This document shows positions 25,397 through 33,425 of a stretch of DNA of 38,833 bases, in pieces. The DNA is taken from assembly GCF_003205575.1 (NCBI RefSeq), contig NZ_PYBW01000113.1, positions 1 to 38,833 on the forward strand, given 5' to 3'. The translations under genes were made by a program, and so were the position numbers. Position 1 is the first letter of the stretch. Each line of letters starts with the position of its first letter. Below the pieces are notes generated by a model. It saw only the letters and a program-made list of their open reading frames with translations, was not told the origin of the DNA and did not search any database. This DNA comes from Streptomyces tateyamensis. GTDB lineage: Bacteria > Actinomycetota > Actinomycetes > Streptomycetales > Streptomycetaceae.

Positions 25397-26761
25397 TCAG
25401 ATCAGGAAGAAGGCGGCTCGCTCGTCCAGCTCCGACGCCGCCGAGACGCCGCGACTCTTGAACTGGGCCAGGCTCTTGCGCATCTCGATGACCGCGCGGC
25501 GGGTCCGGACGGACTGCACGCCGGCCATCGCGTCGAGCGCCCGGTTCCAGGTGCCGCATGCCTGCTCGATGCCGCCGTCGGAGAGTTCCATCTTGGCCTG
25601 GGCGACGAGGTCGAGGGCCTGGATGCGGGCATACGTGGTGGCCGGCCTGGTGGCTGCGGCTGCCGCGTAGTTCTCCGCAGCGCCCTTGCGGTCGCCGAGG
25701 CGCGCGAAGACTTTCGCGGAACGGGAGTTGACGGTCGCGCGGGCGGGACCCCAGGAGCGTGCCCAGTACGGCATGTCGTTGCTGTCGGCGGCCTCCAGCA
25801 GGTCCCGGGCGCGCTGGACGGCCTGAACAGCAGGCCGACGCTGGTTGGTTGCTGCCAGGCCGTGAGCGTGGGTGATGGTGAAGAGGGCCTCGGTCGCGGC
25901 GTCCACCCGGCCGATAACCCGGGACAGAGCCGTGTCGGAAAGCGCGAAGGTCTTGGCGGGGTGGCGGAGTTTCATGCCCTGCTGAGCCAGCGTCCGTAGC
26001 ACGAAGGCGTCGTGCCCGACGATCCCCGACTCGACCGCGAGGGCGTAGGACTGGTGGTAGTACCGCTGGGCGAGTCCCTGCTCCCCGGCGTCATATGCCT
26101 TCCAGCCGGCGAGGTGCACGCCGACGGCTGCAGCAGACAGCATCTGCTGCCGGTCGTCGTGGGTTCGGAACGTTCCCCGGCACAGCGCGGCCACGTCGGT
26201 GCGGAGGTACTGGATCAGGGCTGATCGTCCGTGCTGGCCGCCGTGGCGTTCGTCGATTCCGGTGAACATGCTGATCATGTCGCGGACGGCAGCGACCTCG
26301 GCGACACCGGCCACCGAGCCGCTGCGGACGGCAGCAGCCCGTTCGGCGCCCTCGCGCACGTACTCCAGTGGCAGGTGCATCGCGGCGACGGAGTACGCCG
26401 AGGCGGCCAGGAACTTTCGACGGTCCAAATCAGCTCTCCACACCCCTGCGAGGACGCCCACCGGGTCGGAGCCGATGGACAGCCCCAGGCCCGGATCGGA
26501 TTCTTCCACCGACCGTAGCCCGAGTTCGGCCGGGGTGTAGATCCCTCCCGTCTTACGGAACAGGGCCTCGCAGATGAAGGCCGGGGTGTCGCCGTCAGGG
26601 TCGGCGCCCCGCAGCCACTTGTGGACCGTCGAGGGGTTCGTCCGCAGCGGGACGCCGACTTCGGCAGCCACCCGAACCACGCCTCGTGCGAGCGCGTCGA
26701 ACGTCATCTCCGCGTCGATGATGGCTGCTTCGAGCTGGTGGTTCGTCACGGGTTGGGCCAT
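25397..26761 (-). CDS. XRE-type regulator with C-terminal TPR-like helices
   Basis: A 454-residue DNA-binding regulator of a type abundant in Streptomyces. Residues about 12-65 form the HTH (VVRVAAEVGVPLRTNPSTVHKWLRG). A linker with DLDRRKFLAASAYSVAAM follows, then about 300 residues of helical hairpins typical of TPR repeats (YHQSYALAVESGIVGHDAFV; AVQAVQRARDLLEAADSNDM; AAENYAAAAATRPATTYARI). Such proteins often sense peptides or partners through the TPR region. ATG 26761 is preceded by AAGGGA; an upstream in-frame extension to 26809 is unsupported. It is divergent from an HATPase-type protein gene, a pairing often seen for this class. Confidence 0.85.
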   Translation of the reverse strand: MAQPVTNHQLEAAIIDAEMTFDALARGVVRVAAEVGVPLRTNPSTVHKWLRGADPDGDTPAFICEALFRKTGGIYTPAELGLRSVEESDPGLGLSIGSDPVGVLAGVWRADLDRRKFLAASAYSVAAMHLPLEYVREGAERAAAVRSGSVAGVAEVAAVRDMISMFTGIDERHGGQHGRSALIQYLRTDVAALCRGTFRTHDDRQQMLSAAAVGVHLAGWKAYDAGEQGLAQRYYHQSYALAVESGIVGHDAFVLRTLAQQGMKLRHPAKTFALSDTALSRVIGRVDAATEALFTITHAHGLAATNQRRPAVQAVQRARDLLEAADSNDMPYWARSWGPARATVNSRSAKVFARLGDRKGAAENYAAAAATRPATTYARIQALDLVAQAKMELSDGGIEQACGTWNRALDAMAGVQSVRTRRAVIEMRKSLAQFKSRGVSAASELDERAAFFLI

Positions 26762-26788
26762 GGCCAGTCCCTTCTCAGCGCCGACGGG

Positions 26789-26804
26789 CGGTAAACACGG
26801 TAAA
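26789..26804. promoter_or_regulatory. paired CGGTAAA direct repeats, possible operator
   Basis: Two CGGTAAA copies (26789-26795 and 26798-26804, 9-bp period) lie 28 bp upstream of the XRE gene, in the 224-bp divergent gap shared with the HATPase gene. The position suits an autoregulatory operator. No binding data. Confidence 0.35.
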
Positions 26805-26985
26805 GACAACAGAGCCTTCGCAGCAGGGTCTTGGACGAAGGATCGTCGGTTGACTTGGTGTCAGCCGCTCGGGATCGCGAGTCGACACCGACTCCGGGGC
26901 AACCCCGGGCGGCTGCCTCCGACCGCTGCCGTCCGGACAGCCCCCGCTGCCCGGGGCCGGCAGCCCTGGCGACCAGGAGCGGACC

Positions 26986-27417
26986 GTGACGACCAAGGTG
27001 CTGACCAGAACGGACCCACTCGCACACCCTGCGATGGCATTCCTGCCGTACGAGCCCCAGTCCGCCTCGGCGGCCCGCGAGTTGGTCCGGGGAAAGCTCG
27101 CAGACTGGCGGCTGGAGCACCTGGCCGACGACGCCAAGCTGCTCGTCACCGAACTTGTCTCCAACGCCGCCAAGACCGGCTGCCTGACCACCATGCGAGT
27201 CACCGTCGCGCGGGTGACCAACCGCGCGGGCCGGGCCGTACAGATCGCCGTGCGAGACGGCTCCCGCGCCCTGCCGGTCCTCATCGCCGCCGCGCGCGAC
27301 GAGGACCAGTCGGGCCGGGGTCTGGTGCTGGTGGACCGCCTCTCCGTCATGTGGGGCGTCGAGGTGGACGCCTGGGGCAAGACGGTCTGGGCCGACCTCG
27401 CCGTGGAGCGGGTGTGA
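26986..27417 (+). CDS. HATPase-domain ATP-binding protein (anti-sigma-factor kinase-like)
   Basis: A 143-residue GHKL-fold protein like RsbW/SpoIIAB. The N box is LVTELVSNAAKTG (residues about 58-70). The G boxes are partly conserved: IAVRDGSRALPVL for the ATP-lid aspartate region and DEDQSGRGLVLVDRLSVMWG. Family members bind ATP and often regulate sigma or partner proteins; in Streptomyces they commonly pair with XRE regulators, as here. The GTG at 26986 follows AGGAG. Its stop overlaps the next small gene (GTGA). Confidence 0.85.
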   Translation: MTTKVLTRTDPLAHPAMAFLPYEPQSASAARELVRGKLADWRLEHLADDAKLLVTELVSNAAKTGCLTTMRVTVARVTNRAGRAVQIAVRDGSRALPVLIAAARDEDQSGRGLVLVDRLSVMWGVEVDAWGKTVWADLAVERV

Positions 27418-27599
27418 GCGGCCGGCGCCGGGGCGAGCACCGCGACCCTGTGGGCGCTGCCCTGACCACGCTGTGGGTGCTCGGCCACGCCGTCGTCCTC
27501 GGCCTGCTGCCGGTTCTGATCCAGCACAACCATCAGGCAGGCGCCGTGAGCCAAGCCCGGGTTCCAGAGGCGGCCCCGGACACACCGCCGCCGGCCTGA
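27414..27599 (+). CDS. small single-pass membrane protein
   Basis: A 61-residue frame starting at a GTG that overlaps the stop of the HATPase gene by 4 nt. A basic head (SGRRRGEHRD) precedes one hydrophobic helix (ALTTLWVLGHAVVLGLLPVL) and a short polar, Pro-rich tail. The overlap and the clean helix argue that it is real and co-expressed with the HATPase protein. No family recognised. Confidence 0.55.
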   Translation: MSGRRRGEHRDPVGAALTTLWVLGHAVVLGLLPVLIQHNHQAGAVSQARVPEAAPDTPPPA

Positions 27600-27698
27600 C
27601 CCCTGTTCTCCCCGCCCTGGCACTCCCAGCACATCGGCCTGCGGCGGGGCCGGGCGGCTCCGGGTGCTCCCCCGCGGCTGGAGCCGCCCATCTTCAAC

Positions 27699-27718
27699 GG
27701 CCCGGCATCAGCCGGGCC
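27699..27718 (+). terminator. hairpin upstream of the polyproline ORF
   Basis: GGCCCGGC and GCCGGGCC pair over 8 bp with a 4-nt loop (ATCA). It would end the transcript of the HATPase/small-membrane-protein pair, or act with the downstream hairpin on the short ORF between them. Confidence 0.6.
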
Positions 27719-27749
27719 GCCACCCCATCGCGCCGAAGGGAGATTCGCC

Positions 27750-27860
27750 GTGCCGCAAACCGCCGCACCGATCTTGGAGGCCCCGCAGCCTCCCCCGCCC
27801 CCGCCTCCTCCGCCCCCAGCGCCGCCCATCCCGCAGCCGCCCTTCCCGGGCAGTCGGTAG
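27750..27860 (+). CDS. 36-residue polyproline peptide (leader peptide or precursor candidate)
   Basis: GTG 27750 follows GAAGGGA at a good distance. The frame runs 36 codons to TAG 27858-27860: VPQTAAPILEAPQ, then ten consecutive prolines, then APPIPQPPFPGSR. About half of all residues are proline. It is flanked by an 8-bp hairpin upstream and a 14-bp hairpin 14 nt downstream, immediately before the kinase-NTase operon. Ten prolines in a row is a strong ribosome-stalling sequence that needs EF-P. This arrangement suits a leader peptide whose translation controls the following hairpin. It could instead be a small structural peptide or a chance frame in GC-rich DNA. Confidence 0.45.
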   Translation: MPQTAAPILEAPQPPPPPPPPPPAPPIPQPPFPGSR

Positions 27861-27874
27861 CTGCCCCTGCTGAT

Positions 27875-27908
27875 CCCCGGCCGGGGGCACCACAGCCCCC
27901 GGCCGGGG
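27875..27908 (+). terminator. 14-bp perfect hairpin (terminator or attenuator)
   Basis: Arms 27875-27888 and 27895-27908 are perfectly complementary with a 6-nt loop (ACCACA). It lies 14 nt after the polyproline ORF and 46 nt before the first operon gene, so it either insulates the operon or attenuates read-through into it. Confidence 0.75.
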
Positions 27909-27953
27909 CCGCCCGCCGTTCCAAGACGTTGCAGCACCTCGCGGAGGAATCTC

Positions 27954-29876
27954 GTGTCCATCTCCCCTGAGCACGGCCCTTTGCCCACCCCGCCCACCAC
28001 AATCGCGTTCAGCGGGCCGGACAACGTGGGCAAGACCAAGCAGATCGGCATCCTGGCCCGCCGGATCGGCCCGGCAGCCGCCACCACCGGCCCGCTGGAC
28101 GACTGCGACCCGCGCTGGAGCGACATCAAGGCGGCTGGCATGGGCGCCTGGTGGTTCGAACGCGGACCCATCGAGGAGGTCGCCGACGTACTGGCCAGCT
28201 CCTACCTCAAGCGGTCCCGCAGGCCGGCCGCCGCGGCCTTGCGCTTCATGGACCGGGGCATCCCGATGCTGGAAGCCTCCCTCGCTGCCACCGTCGCGGT
28301 ACGCGAACGCACCGGCCCCGAGGAAGCCGCAGACCGGGCCCGCGCGCTGCTGGAGCCCTTCGCCACCGATCTGCGGACAGCCGAGGCCGCAGAGCACGGC
28401 ATCGTGCTGCTGCACGACGACGACCCGGTGATCGGCACCGCCCGCAGCCTCTCCCACGAACGGAGCGTCACCCCCACCTACGCGGAGTACCAGCGCCACC
28501 TTCACCTGCAGATCCACCGCCTCGTCGGCGAAGGCAGGTGGGCCGAGACCATCGTCATCGGCGAGCGCCGGGTGATGGCCGTACAGGACGAGATCCGTCA
28601 GCGCCTCCACCCGCTGACACCCCTCGTCCCGCCACGCGCCCTGCCCAGCGTGCAGGTGCTCGCGCTCGCCGGCATGTCGGAGAGCGGCAAGAGCACGGCG
28701 GGCGAGTACCTGCGCACCCGACACGGCTACGGCCGCCTCAAGATCGGACACCTCATCGAGGATGCCGCCCACCGGGCGGGCATCGCCGACCCGTACGAGG
28801 TCGCCGCCGTGGTGCGGGCCGAGCTGCTGGTCGACGCCCTGGACCGGTACTGCGCGGCCCACCACTTCCTGGACCGGGTCACCATTGAGTCCGTGCACGA
28901 CCACGACGCAACCGCCGAGCTGCGGCGCATGCTCGGCAGGCAGCTGACCGTGGTCTACCTCGACACCGCGCCCGACCTTCGCGCCGAGCGCGGCACAGCC
29001 GGACCGGACGACGTGGTGGAGCGCGATGTGGTGAAGGCCCGACGCGGCGCGGCCGGGATCGTCTCGCTCGCGCACGAGGTGGTGGACAACAACGGCAGCC
29101 GGCTACGTCTGGAGAGGCGCCTCGACGGGATCGCGCTGGCCCACCGCTGGCCGCTGCGGCAGCCAGCCACCGTGCCGGTCAACGCGCTGGGCCTGCCCGT
29201 CAACCTGGAGTCCTACCTGTCAGCGCTGCTGGACCGCACCACCGTCCAGCAGCCGCCCGTGATCGACCTCCTCGCGGTCACCGGCAGCGGGGCACGCGGC
29301 AAGTACCAGCACGGCTGGTCGGACCTGGACGTGTTCGTGATCGCCGACCAGGACAGCATCCCGAGGCTCCGGCAGGCCCTGGCCGAGTTGGAGGCCGAAC
29401 TCGGCGGCGTCAAGCTCGGCCTGACGGTGCTGACTCAGGACGAGTGCCGCACTGGGGTGGTCACCTCCCGCCTGCTGCACGTCCTCGCGCTGATCGGCTC
29501 CGGCGCTCTCGTGCCGTTGTGGTGCCGCCCCGGCCTGGCCGTGCCCGCCCCGGACGCGGCCACCGACGTGGCAGCCAGCGTCGAGGCCGGTGTGCAGGCC
29601 GCCGTCGAGATCCGCCGCCAGCTCCTCAAGGGCACCCCCGACCTGCGGGCACTGTTCAAGATCACCGCGTTGCTGGCCAAGGTGATACTCCGCTTCGAGG
29701 GTGCAGAGTGCGCCTCCGACGACGACGCCCTGACCGTCTTCCTGGAACGCGAGCCGGGCATCGGCGGCGACCTAAGGCGCCGGGCCCGCGAAGACCGGGA
29801 CAAGGCGGTGGAGCTGGCCAACACCGTACTCGGCCACTGGCTGGCCACCCTCGCCCTGCCCACGAGCCGCGCATGA
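27954..29876 (+). CDS. triple-domain fusion: dTMP-kinase-like, second P-loop kinase-like, nucleotidyltransferase
   Basis: A 640-residue cytosolic protein with three apparent catalytic units. Residues 1-230 resemble thymidylate kinase, with a Walker A GPDNVGKT at 21-28. Residues about 235-430 hold a second P-loop, GMSESGKST at 240-248, in a dephospho-CoA-kinase/AAA_18-like context, with GHLIEDAAHRAGI after it and HDHDATAELRRML further on. Residues about 435-640 begin with a polymerase-beta-type nucleotidyltransferase motif, GSGARGKYQHGWSDLDVFV (444-462), followed by an all-helical C-terminal domain like the partner domains of aminoglycoside nucleotidyltransferases. GTG 27954 is 6 nt after GGAGG. 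ATGA overlap with the next gene. The joint substrate is unknown; phosphorylation followed by nucleotidylation of a small molecule is my inference. Confidence 0.75.
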   Translation: MSISPEHGPLPTPPTTIAFSGPDNVGKTKQIGILARRIGPAAATTGPLDDCDPRWSDIKAAGMGAWWFERGPIEEVADVLASSYLKRSRRPAAAALRFMDRGIPMLEASLAATVAVRERTGPEEAADRARALLEPFATDLRTAEAAEHGIVLLHDDDPVIGTARSLSHERSVTPTYAEYQRHLHLQIHRLVGEGRWAETIVIGERRVMAVQDEIRQRLHPLTPLVPPRALPSVQVLALAGMSESGKSTAGEYLRTRHGYGRLKIGHLIEDAAHRAGIADPYEVAAVVRAELLVDALDRYCAAHHFLDRVTIESVHDHDATAELRRMLGRQLTVVYLDTAPDLRAERGTAGPDDVVERDVVKARRGAAGIVSLAHEVVDNNGSRLRLERRLDGIALAHRWPLRQPATVPVNALGLPVNLESYLSALLDRTTVQQPPVIDLLAVTGSGARGKYQHGWSDLDVFVIADQDSIPRLRQALAELEAELGGVKLGLTVLTQDECRTGVVTSRLLHVLALIGSGALVPLWCRPGLAVPAPDAATDVAASVEAGVQAAVEIRRQLLKGTPDLRALFKITALLAKVILRFEGAECASDDDALTVFLEREPGIGGDLRRRAREDRDKAVELANTVLGHWLATLALPTSRA

Positions 29877-31003
29877 ACACCCCGACCACGGCGAGGCCGG
29901 CCTTCCGCAAGGTCCTCGACCCCGCCAAAGCCGACGCCGAAGTCCGGGGCTGGCAGGCCGCCGCCCACGCACTGCCGGTGCCCGACCTGCTGGGACGCGT
30001 CCAGCTGTCCGGCAAACACCTGGTCGCCTACGAGGACGTGTTCGCCAGCGGCCGGTGCACCATGCTCCTGGGCGACGTCATCGCCACCGCCGACCGCGAC
30101 CCGGCCGCACTGCCCCGGGTCAACGCCCTGATCGACGCCGTCTGCGACAGCCTGCTGGACGCGGTTTCCGCCAGCGGGCACCCCGAACCGCTGTCGGCCT
30201 GCGTCCCCGGCCTCTACCTGGACCGCATCCGCCCCGGCGGCCGGATCGACACCTGGTACCTGTCCGGCCGGCTGGCCATCCCCACCACCTGCACCGGCAG
30301 CCCGCTGTCGCTGAGCACCCTCACCGGCCACACCTTGATCGTCAACGGCATCGCGCTGCGGTTCGACCTGCCCAGCACGGTGCGGGAGGCCCGGGAAGCC
30401 CTCTACCCCGGCCGCCGGTGGATCACCGCCCTCACTCAGGGCGACCCCACCGAACCCAACATCGCCGACCCGCTGTGCTGGCTCGACTTCGAGTACGCCG
30501 GACGCAACACCATCGCCGGCGAGATCGCCATCCTGCTCTGGTACCTGCTGGGCATGGGCGGCTGGCTCGTGCCCACCTACCAACCCGACGTCTACACCCG
30601 CACCCTGCCGCTCCACCTGCCGCCCGTCACCACCCCGCACCTCGAACACGTCGACCACGTCGAGCGGCACCGCCGCCTGGAGATCCGGTACACGTGGCCG
30701 GTCGGCGCAGGCCGACAGGCCGCCATCACCCGCCTCCTCGACCGTGTCCGGGCCGATCTCGCCCCGGCCGCCGGCCTCAACCCGGACCGGTTCCTCGCCC
30801 AGATCCGACACTTCCTCACCCTGCGCATCCTCGGCGTGATCCCGCCCGCCCGCCTCACCGGCCACGACCTGCTCCTGCTGCTGGCCAAACTCGCCGAGGC
30901 ACAGCACCCCGAAGCCGTCGGCGAGGTCTTCACCCGCACCCACCCCGCTCCCGCCACCGGCCCCGACGATTGGACCGACGATGACCACAGTCGCGCTGCT
31001 TGA
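29873..31003 (+). CDS. phosphotransferase-fold (APH-like) protein with altered catalytic motif
   Basis: A 376-residue protein, second gene of the operon (ATGA overlap at 29873-29876). The C-lobe motif is TQGDPTEPNIADPLCWLDFE. The Brenner-type motif usually HGDxxxxN has Gln189 in place of His, while Asp191 and Asn196 are kept and the metal-binding Asp is at 205 (WLDFEYAG). N-terminal features include YEDVFASGRCTMLLGD and YLDRIRPGGRIDTWYLSG. It is probably a small-molecule kinase, or a kinase-fold enzyme with changed activity. The longer frame back to 29444 is only a shadow of the fusion gene. The downstream SDR gene begins inside its 3' end. Confidence 0.7.
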   Translation: MNTPTTARPAFRKVLDPAKADAEVRGWQAAAHALPVPDLLGRVQLSGKHLVAYEDVFASGRCTMLLGDVIATADRDPAALPRVNALIDAVCDSLLDAVSASGHPEPLSACVPGLYLDRIRPGGRIDTWYLSGRLAIPTTCTGSPLSLSTLTGHTLIVNGIALRFDLPSTVREAREALYPGRRWITALTQGDPTEPNIADPLCWLDFEYAGRNTIAGEIAILLWYLLGMGGWLVPTYQPDVYTRTLPLHLPPVTTPHLEHVDHVERHRRLEIRYTWPVGAGRQAAITRLLDRVRADLAPAAGLNPDRFLAQIRHFLTLRILGVIPPARLTGHDLLLLLAKLAEAQHPEAVGEVFTRTHPAPATGPDDWTDDDHSRAA

Positions 31004-31775
31004 CCTGCCCATCGCCGCGCTACCCCTCCAGGGAAGGGTGGCCCTGGTCACCGGCGGAGCCACCGGCATCGGCGCCGCGATCAGCCGGGCCCTGGCCGCC
31101 GCCGGGGCCACCGTCGCCATCAACCACCTCGCGCAGATCCCCCAGGCCCGCGCCGTGCTCGGCGACGTACGCCGCGAAGGCCGCAGCGGAATCGAGGTCA
31201 GCGCCGACCTCACCGACCCGAGCGCCGTCGCCATGATGACCAGCCAGGTCGAATCCGAACTCGGCCCGATCGGCATCCTCGTCAACAACGCCGGCGCCTA
31301 CCCCCGCACACCGTGGCACCAGCTCGGCGAGGACGAGTGGGCCCGCGCCATCGAGTCCAACCTGACCATCCACTACCGCACCTGCCAGGCCGTCACCCCC
31401 GGCATGACCGCACGCCAGTGGGGCCGGATCGTCAACCTCGGCAGCATCAACGCACGAGCCGGACGCCCCGGACTGACGGCCTACAGCACCGCGAAGGCCG
31501 GACTGCTCGGCCTCACCCGCTCACTGGCCAGGGAACTTGGCCCGGCTGGAATCTGCGTGAACACTGTCCTGCCCGGGGCCATCCAGGTCGAGGCGGAGAA
31601 CGACCTGCCCGCCCACCATCGCGCCAAGCCCGAGGACCAGATCCGACGCCAGTGCGTCCAACGCCGAGGCCGGCCCGAGGACGTCGCCGCAGCAGTCACC
31701 TTCCTCGCCAGCCCCAGCGCGTCCTTCGTCACCGGCCAGTCGTTGCACGTCGACGGAGGCTGGCTCCTCCACTGA
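30981..31775 (+). CDS. short-chain dehydrogenase/reductase (SDR)
   Basis: A 264-residue classical SDR, an NAD(P)-dependent oxidoreductase. The Rossmann glycine motif is TGGATGIG (24-31), followed by NNAG (102-105) and a complete catalytic set: Ser155 (NLGSINA), Tyr168 and Lys172 (YSTAK). The C-terminal VTGQSLHVDGGWLLH is typical of FabG-like members. It overlaps the preceding gene by 23 nt, so it is translated from the same operon mRNA. It would oxidise or reduce a hydroxyl/carbonyl group on the pathway's substrate, which is unknown. Confidence 0.9.
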   Translation: MTTVALLDLPIAALPLQGRVALVTGGATGIGAAISRALAAAGATVAINHLAQIPQARAVLGDVRREGRSGIEVSADLTDPSAVAMMTSQVESELGPIGILVNNAGAYPRTPWHQLGEDEWARAIESNLTIHYRTCQAVTPGMTARQWGRIVNLGSINARAGRPGLTAYSTAKAGLLGLTRSLARELGPAGICVNTVLPGAIQVEAENDLPAHHRAKPEDQIRRQCVQRRGRPEDVAAAVTFLASPSASFVTGQSLHVDGGWLLH

Positions 31776-31810
31776 CCGGCCCAACCCCGCCACACAGAAA
31801 GCAGACAACC

Positions 31811-32242
31811 ATGCAAGAGCGCGTCCGAGCCGTCCTCCTTACCCCCAACGACACCCTGCTGCTGATCAAGCGCATCCGCCCCGGCATCGACCCGTACTGG
31901 GTCATCGTCGGCGGCAAGATCGAGACCACCGACGCCAGCCCCGAGGACGCCCTGCGGCGCGAGGTCCGCGAGGAGATTGCTGGAGAGGCCGAGATCCTGC
32001 ACCTCTTGCACACCATCGAGACCGACGACGAGCGCCAGATGTTCTACCTGGCCCGCATCGAGAAGTGGAACTTCGCGGACCGCACCGGGCCCGAGTTCAG
32101 CCAGGAAGGCCGCGGCGAGTACCTCCTGGAGGAGATCCCACTGACCGGCACCGCGCTGGACGCCGTCAACCTGCTGCCCAAGGAGTTCGCCACCGTCCTG
32201 CGCGAGGCTGTGGAGCGGGGCGAAGTCCTCACCGTGAGGTAG
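31811..32242 (+). CDS. Nudix-fold hydrolase with a variant Nudix box
   Basis: A 143-residue protein, last gene of the operon, 35 nt after the SDR stop. The Nudix region reads VGGKIETTDASPEDALRREV then REEIAGEAE. The REVREE metal-binding helix is intact, but the preceding loop has one extra residue and lacks the usual PGE, so the box departs from GX5EX7REUXEEXGU. The start is ATG 31811 with a weak AGAAAG. Members hydrolyse nucleotide-linked compounds; here it may act on the operon's product or clean up an intermediate. Confidence 0.8.
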   Translation: MQERVRAVLLTPNDTLLLIKRIRPGIDPYWVIVGGKIETTDASPEDALRREVREEIAGEAEILHLLHTIETDDERQMFYLARIEKWNFADRTGPEFSQEGRGEYLLEEIPLTGTALDAVNLLPKEFATVLREAVERGEVLTVR

Positions 32243-32349
32243 AGGGCACTCTCCACGGGACGGACCCGGCCAAGGTATCTCTCGGCGCCAGACCTGGATG
32301 TGATCAAGACCGCTAGGCCGAACGCCCTTTTGCGGAACTGCCCTTGTGC

Positions 32350-32410
32350 TACGTTCCGTTGTCCCAACAGAACATAGGTGACCCCGGCGGTGCGCTAACA
32401 CCCCGGGGTC
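32350..32410 (+). promoter_or_regulatory. operator-like palindrome and leader hairpin upstream of the replication-type gene
   Basis: A -10-like TACGTT (32350-32355) overlaps a palindrome, GTTCCGTTG-TCC-CAACAGAAC (32353-32373), with one mismatch between 9-bp arms: a typical autorepressor site. A 12-bp hairpin follows (32380-32410: GACCCCGG/CCGGGGTC, a bulged C, then GGTG/CACC, loop CGCTAA), 24 nt before the ATG. No clear -35 box. Binding protein unknown. Confidence 0.5.
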
Positions 32411-32434
32411 CGGCAACAGGAGTGCGACCTCCAG

Positions 32435-33394
32435 ATGCGTATCCATCGTAGCGCCCACGTGCGCTCGTTCACCGTGCTGCCCAACGTCCTCCTGCAGGAC
32501 CGACGGCTGAGCTACACCGCCCGCGGCCTGCTGGTCGACCTCCTCTCGCGCCACGACGGCTGGCGCGAGGACGGACGGGCGATGGCGGACAGTAGCCCGC
32601 AGGGGCGCGGGGCGATCCGCAAGGCCCTGAAGGAGCTGACCGAGGCCGGCTACTACCAGGTCGTGAAGCTGCGGATGCCAGACGGGACGATCCGCAGCGA
32701 GGCCCACGTCTTCGACACCCCGCAGCGACCGGACCTGCCGGGTGTCCCCCGTCCGGTCTCCGGTGAAGCGACGACCGGCCGTGCTGACGTCCCTCTTGTA
32801 AAGAACCTGGCCAAAGAACCCTCCCTCCCCGTCGGAGCTGCCGACGAGCCGTCAGTCGACGCCGAGGCCGGCGGCGAGCCGGGCGGGCGGGAGGAGAGCC
32901 ACGACATCATCCGCGACGCTCCGGCAGTGCCGGATGAGCGAGCCCGAGCGGCTGCGGTGACGCTGTTCAGGGTGATCAAGGCTGAGCCTCGCCTGCGACT
33001 CGGCGAGGCCGAGGCGATGGATCTGGCACCGCTGGTGGCGACATGGCTGGAGCGCGGTAGCACGCCCGGCGAGCTGGCCCAGGCCCTGCTGCCCGGCCTC
33101 CCCGCGATCGTGCACTCCCCGACGGCGATGCTCCGCGACCGCCTGCAGCGCAAGATGCCACCCGTCCACATCACCGAGCAGCCGCCGACGGCCCGGTACG
33201 CCGAGTGTGCGAAGTGCCACGACCCGGTGCCGCAGCCTGGCATCTGCAAGGTTTGCTCCGGGCTCGGCGAACGACACGTCGTGGTCGGCGCTGGTGAAGC
33301 CGCGACTCGCAGCGGTGCCGCCCGCGCCCGGGAAGCGATGCGCGCTGCCAAGACCGGGCTCGGCATCGGCGCACTCGTCCCAGCCAGCCGCTAG
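32435..33394 (+). CDS. winged-helix plus zinc-ribbon protein, replication/plasmid-maintenance type
   Basis: A 319-residue protein. Residues 12-90 form an HTH of the replication-initiator/DnaD-like sort (RLSYTARGLLVDLLSRHDGW; GRGAIRKALKELTEAGYYQV). A variable, acidic linker follows (about 95-165), then a helical block (AMDLAPLVATWLERGSTPGE; ALLPGLPAIVHSPTAMLRDR), and a C-terminal zinc ribbon with Cys258, Cys261, Cys271 and Cys274 (CAKCHDPVPQPGICKVC). Proteins of this build are common on actinobacterial plasmids and integrative elements next to repeats. Its position before an iteron-like array suggests binding there, which is inference. The 3' end is duplicated 668 bp downstream. Confidence 0.7.
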   Translation: MRIHRSAHVRSFTVLPNVLLQDRRLSYTARGLLVDLLSRHDGWREDGRAMADSSPQGRGAIRKALKELTEAGYYQVVKLRMPDGTIRSEAHVFDTPQRPDLPGVPRPVSGEATTGRADVPLVKNLAKEPSLPVGAADEPSVDAEAGGEPGGREESHDIIRDAPAVPDERARAAAVTLFRVIKAEPRLRLGEAEAMDLAPLVATWLERGSTPGELAQALLPGLPAIVHSPTAMLRDRLQRKMPPVHITEQPPTARYAECAKCHDPVPQPGICKVCSGLGERHVVVGAGEAATRSGAARAREAMRAAKTGLGIGALVPASR

Positions 33395-33425
33395 ACCAGG
33401 ACGGCGGACGGATGGACGACGCGAG
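33174..33425. repeat. duplication, copy 1 (3' end of the zinc-ribbon gene)
   Basis: From about 33174 this copy matches 33842 onward at a constant 668-bp offset. Within the coding part (33174-33394 against 33842-34062) I count 19 differences and no indels, about 91% identity. The match continues past the stop into the CGGAC repeats. Confidence 0.85.
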
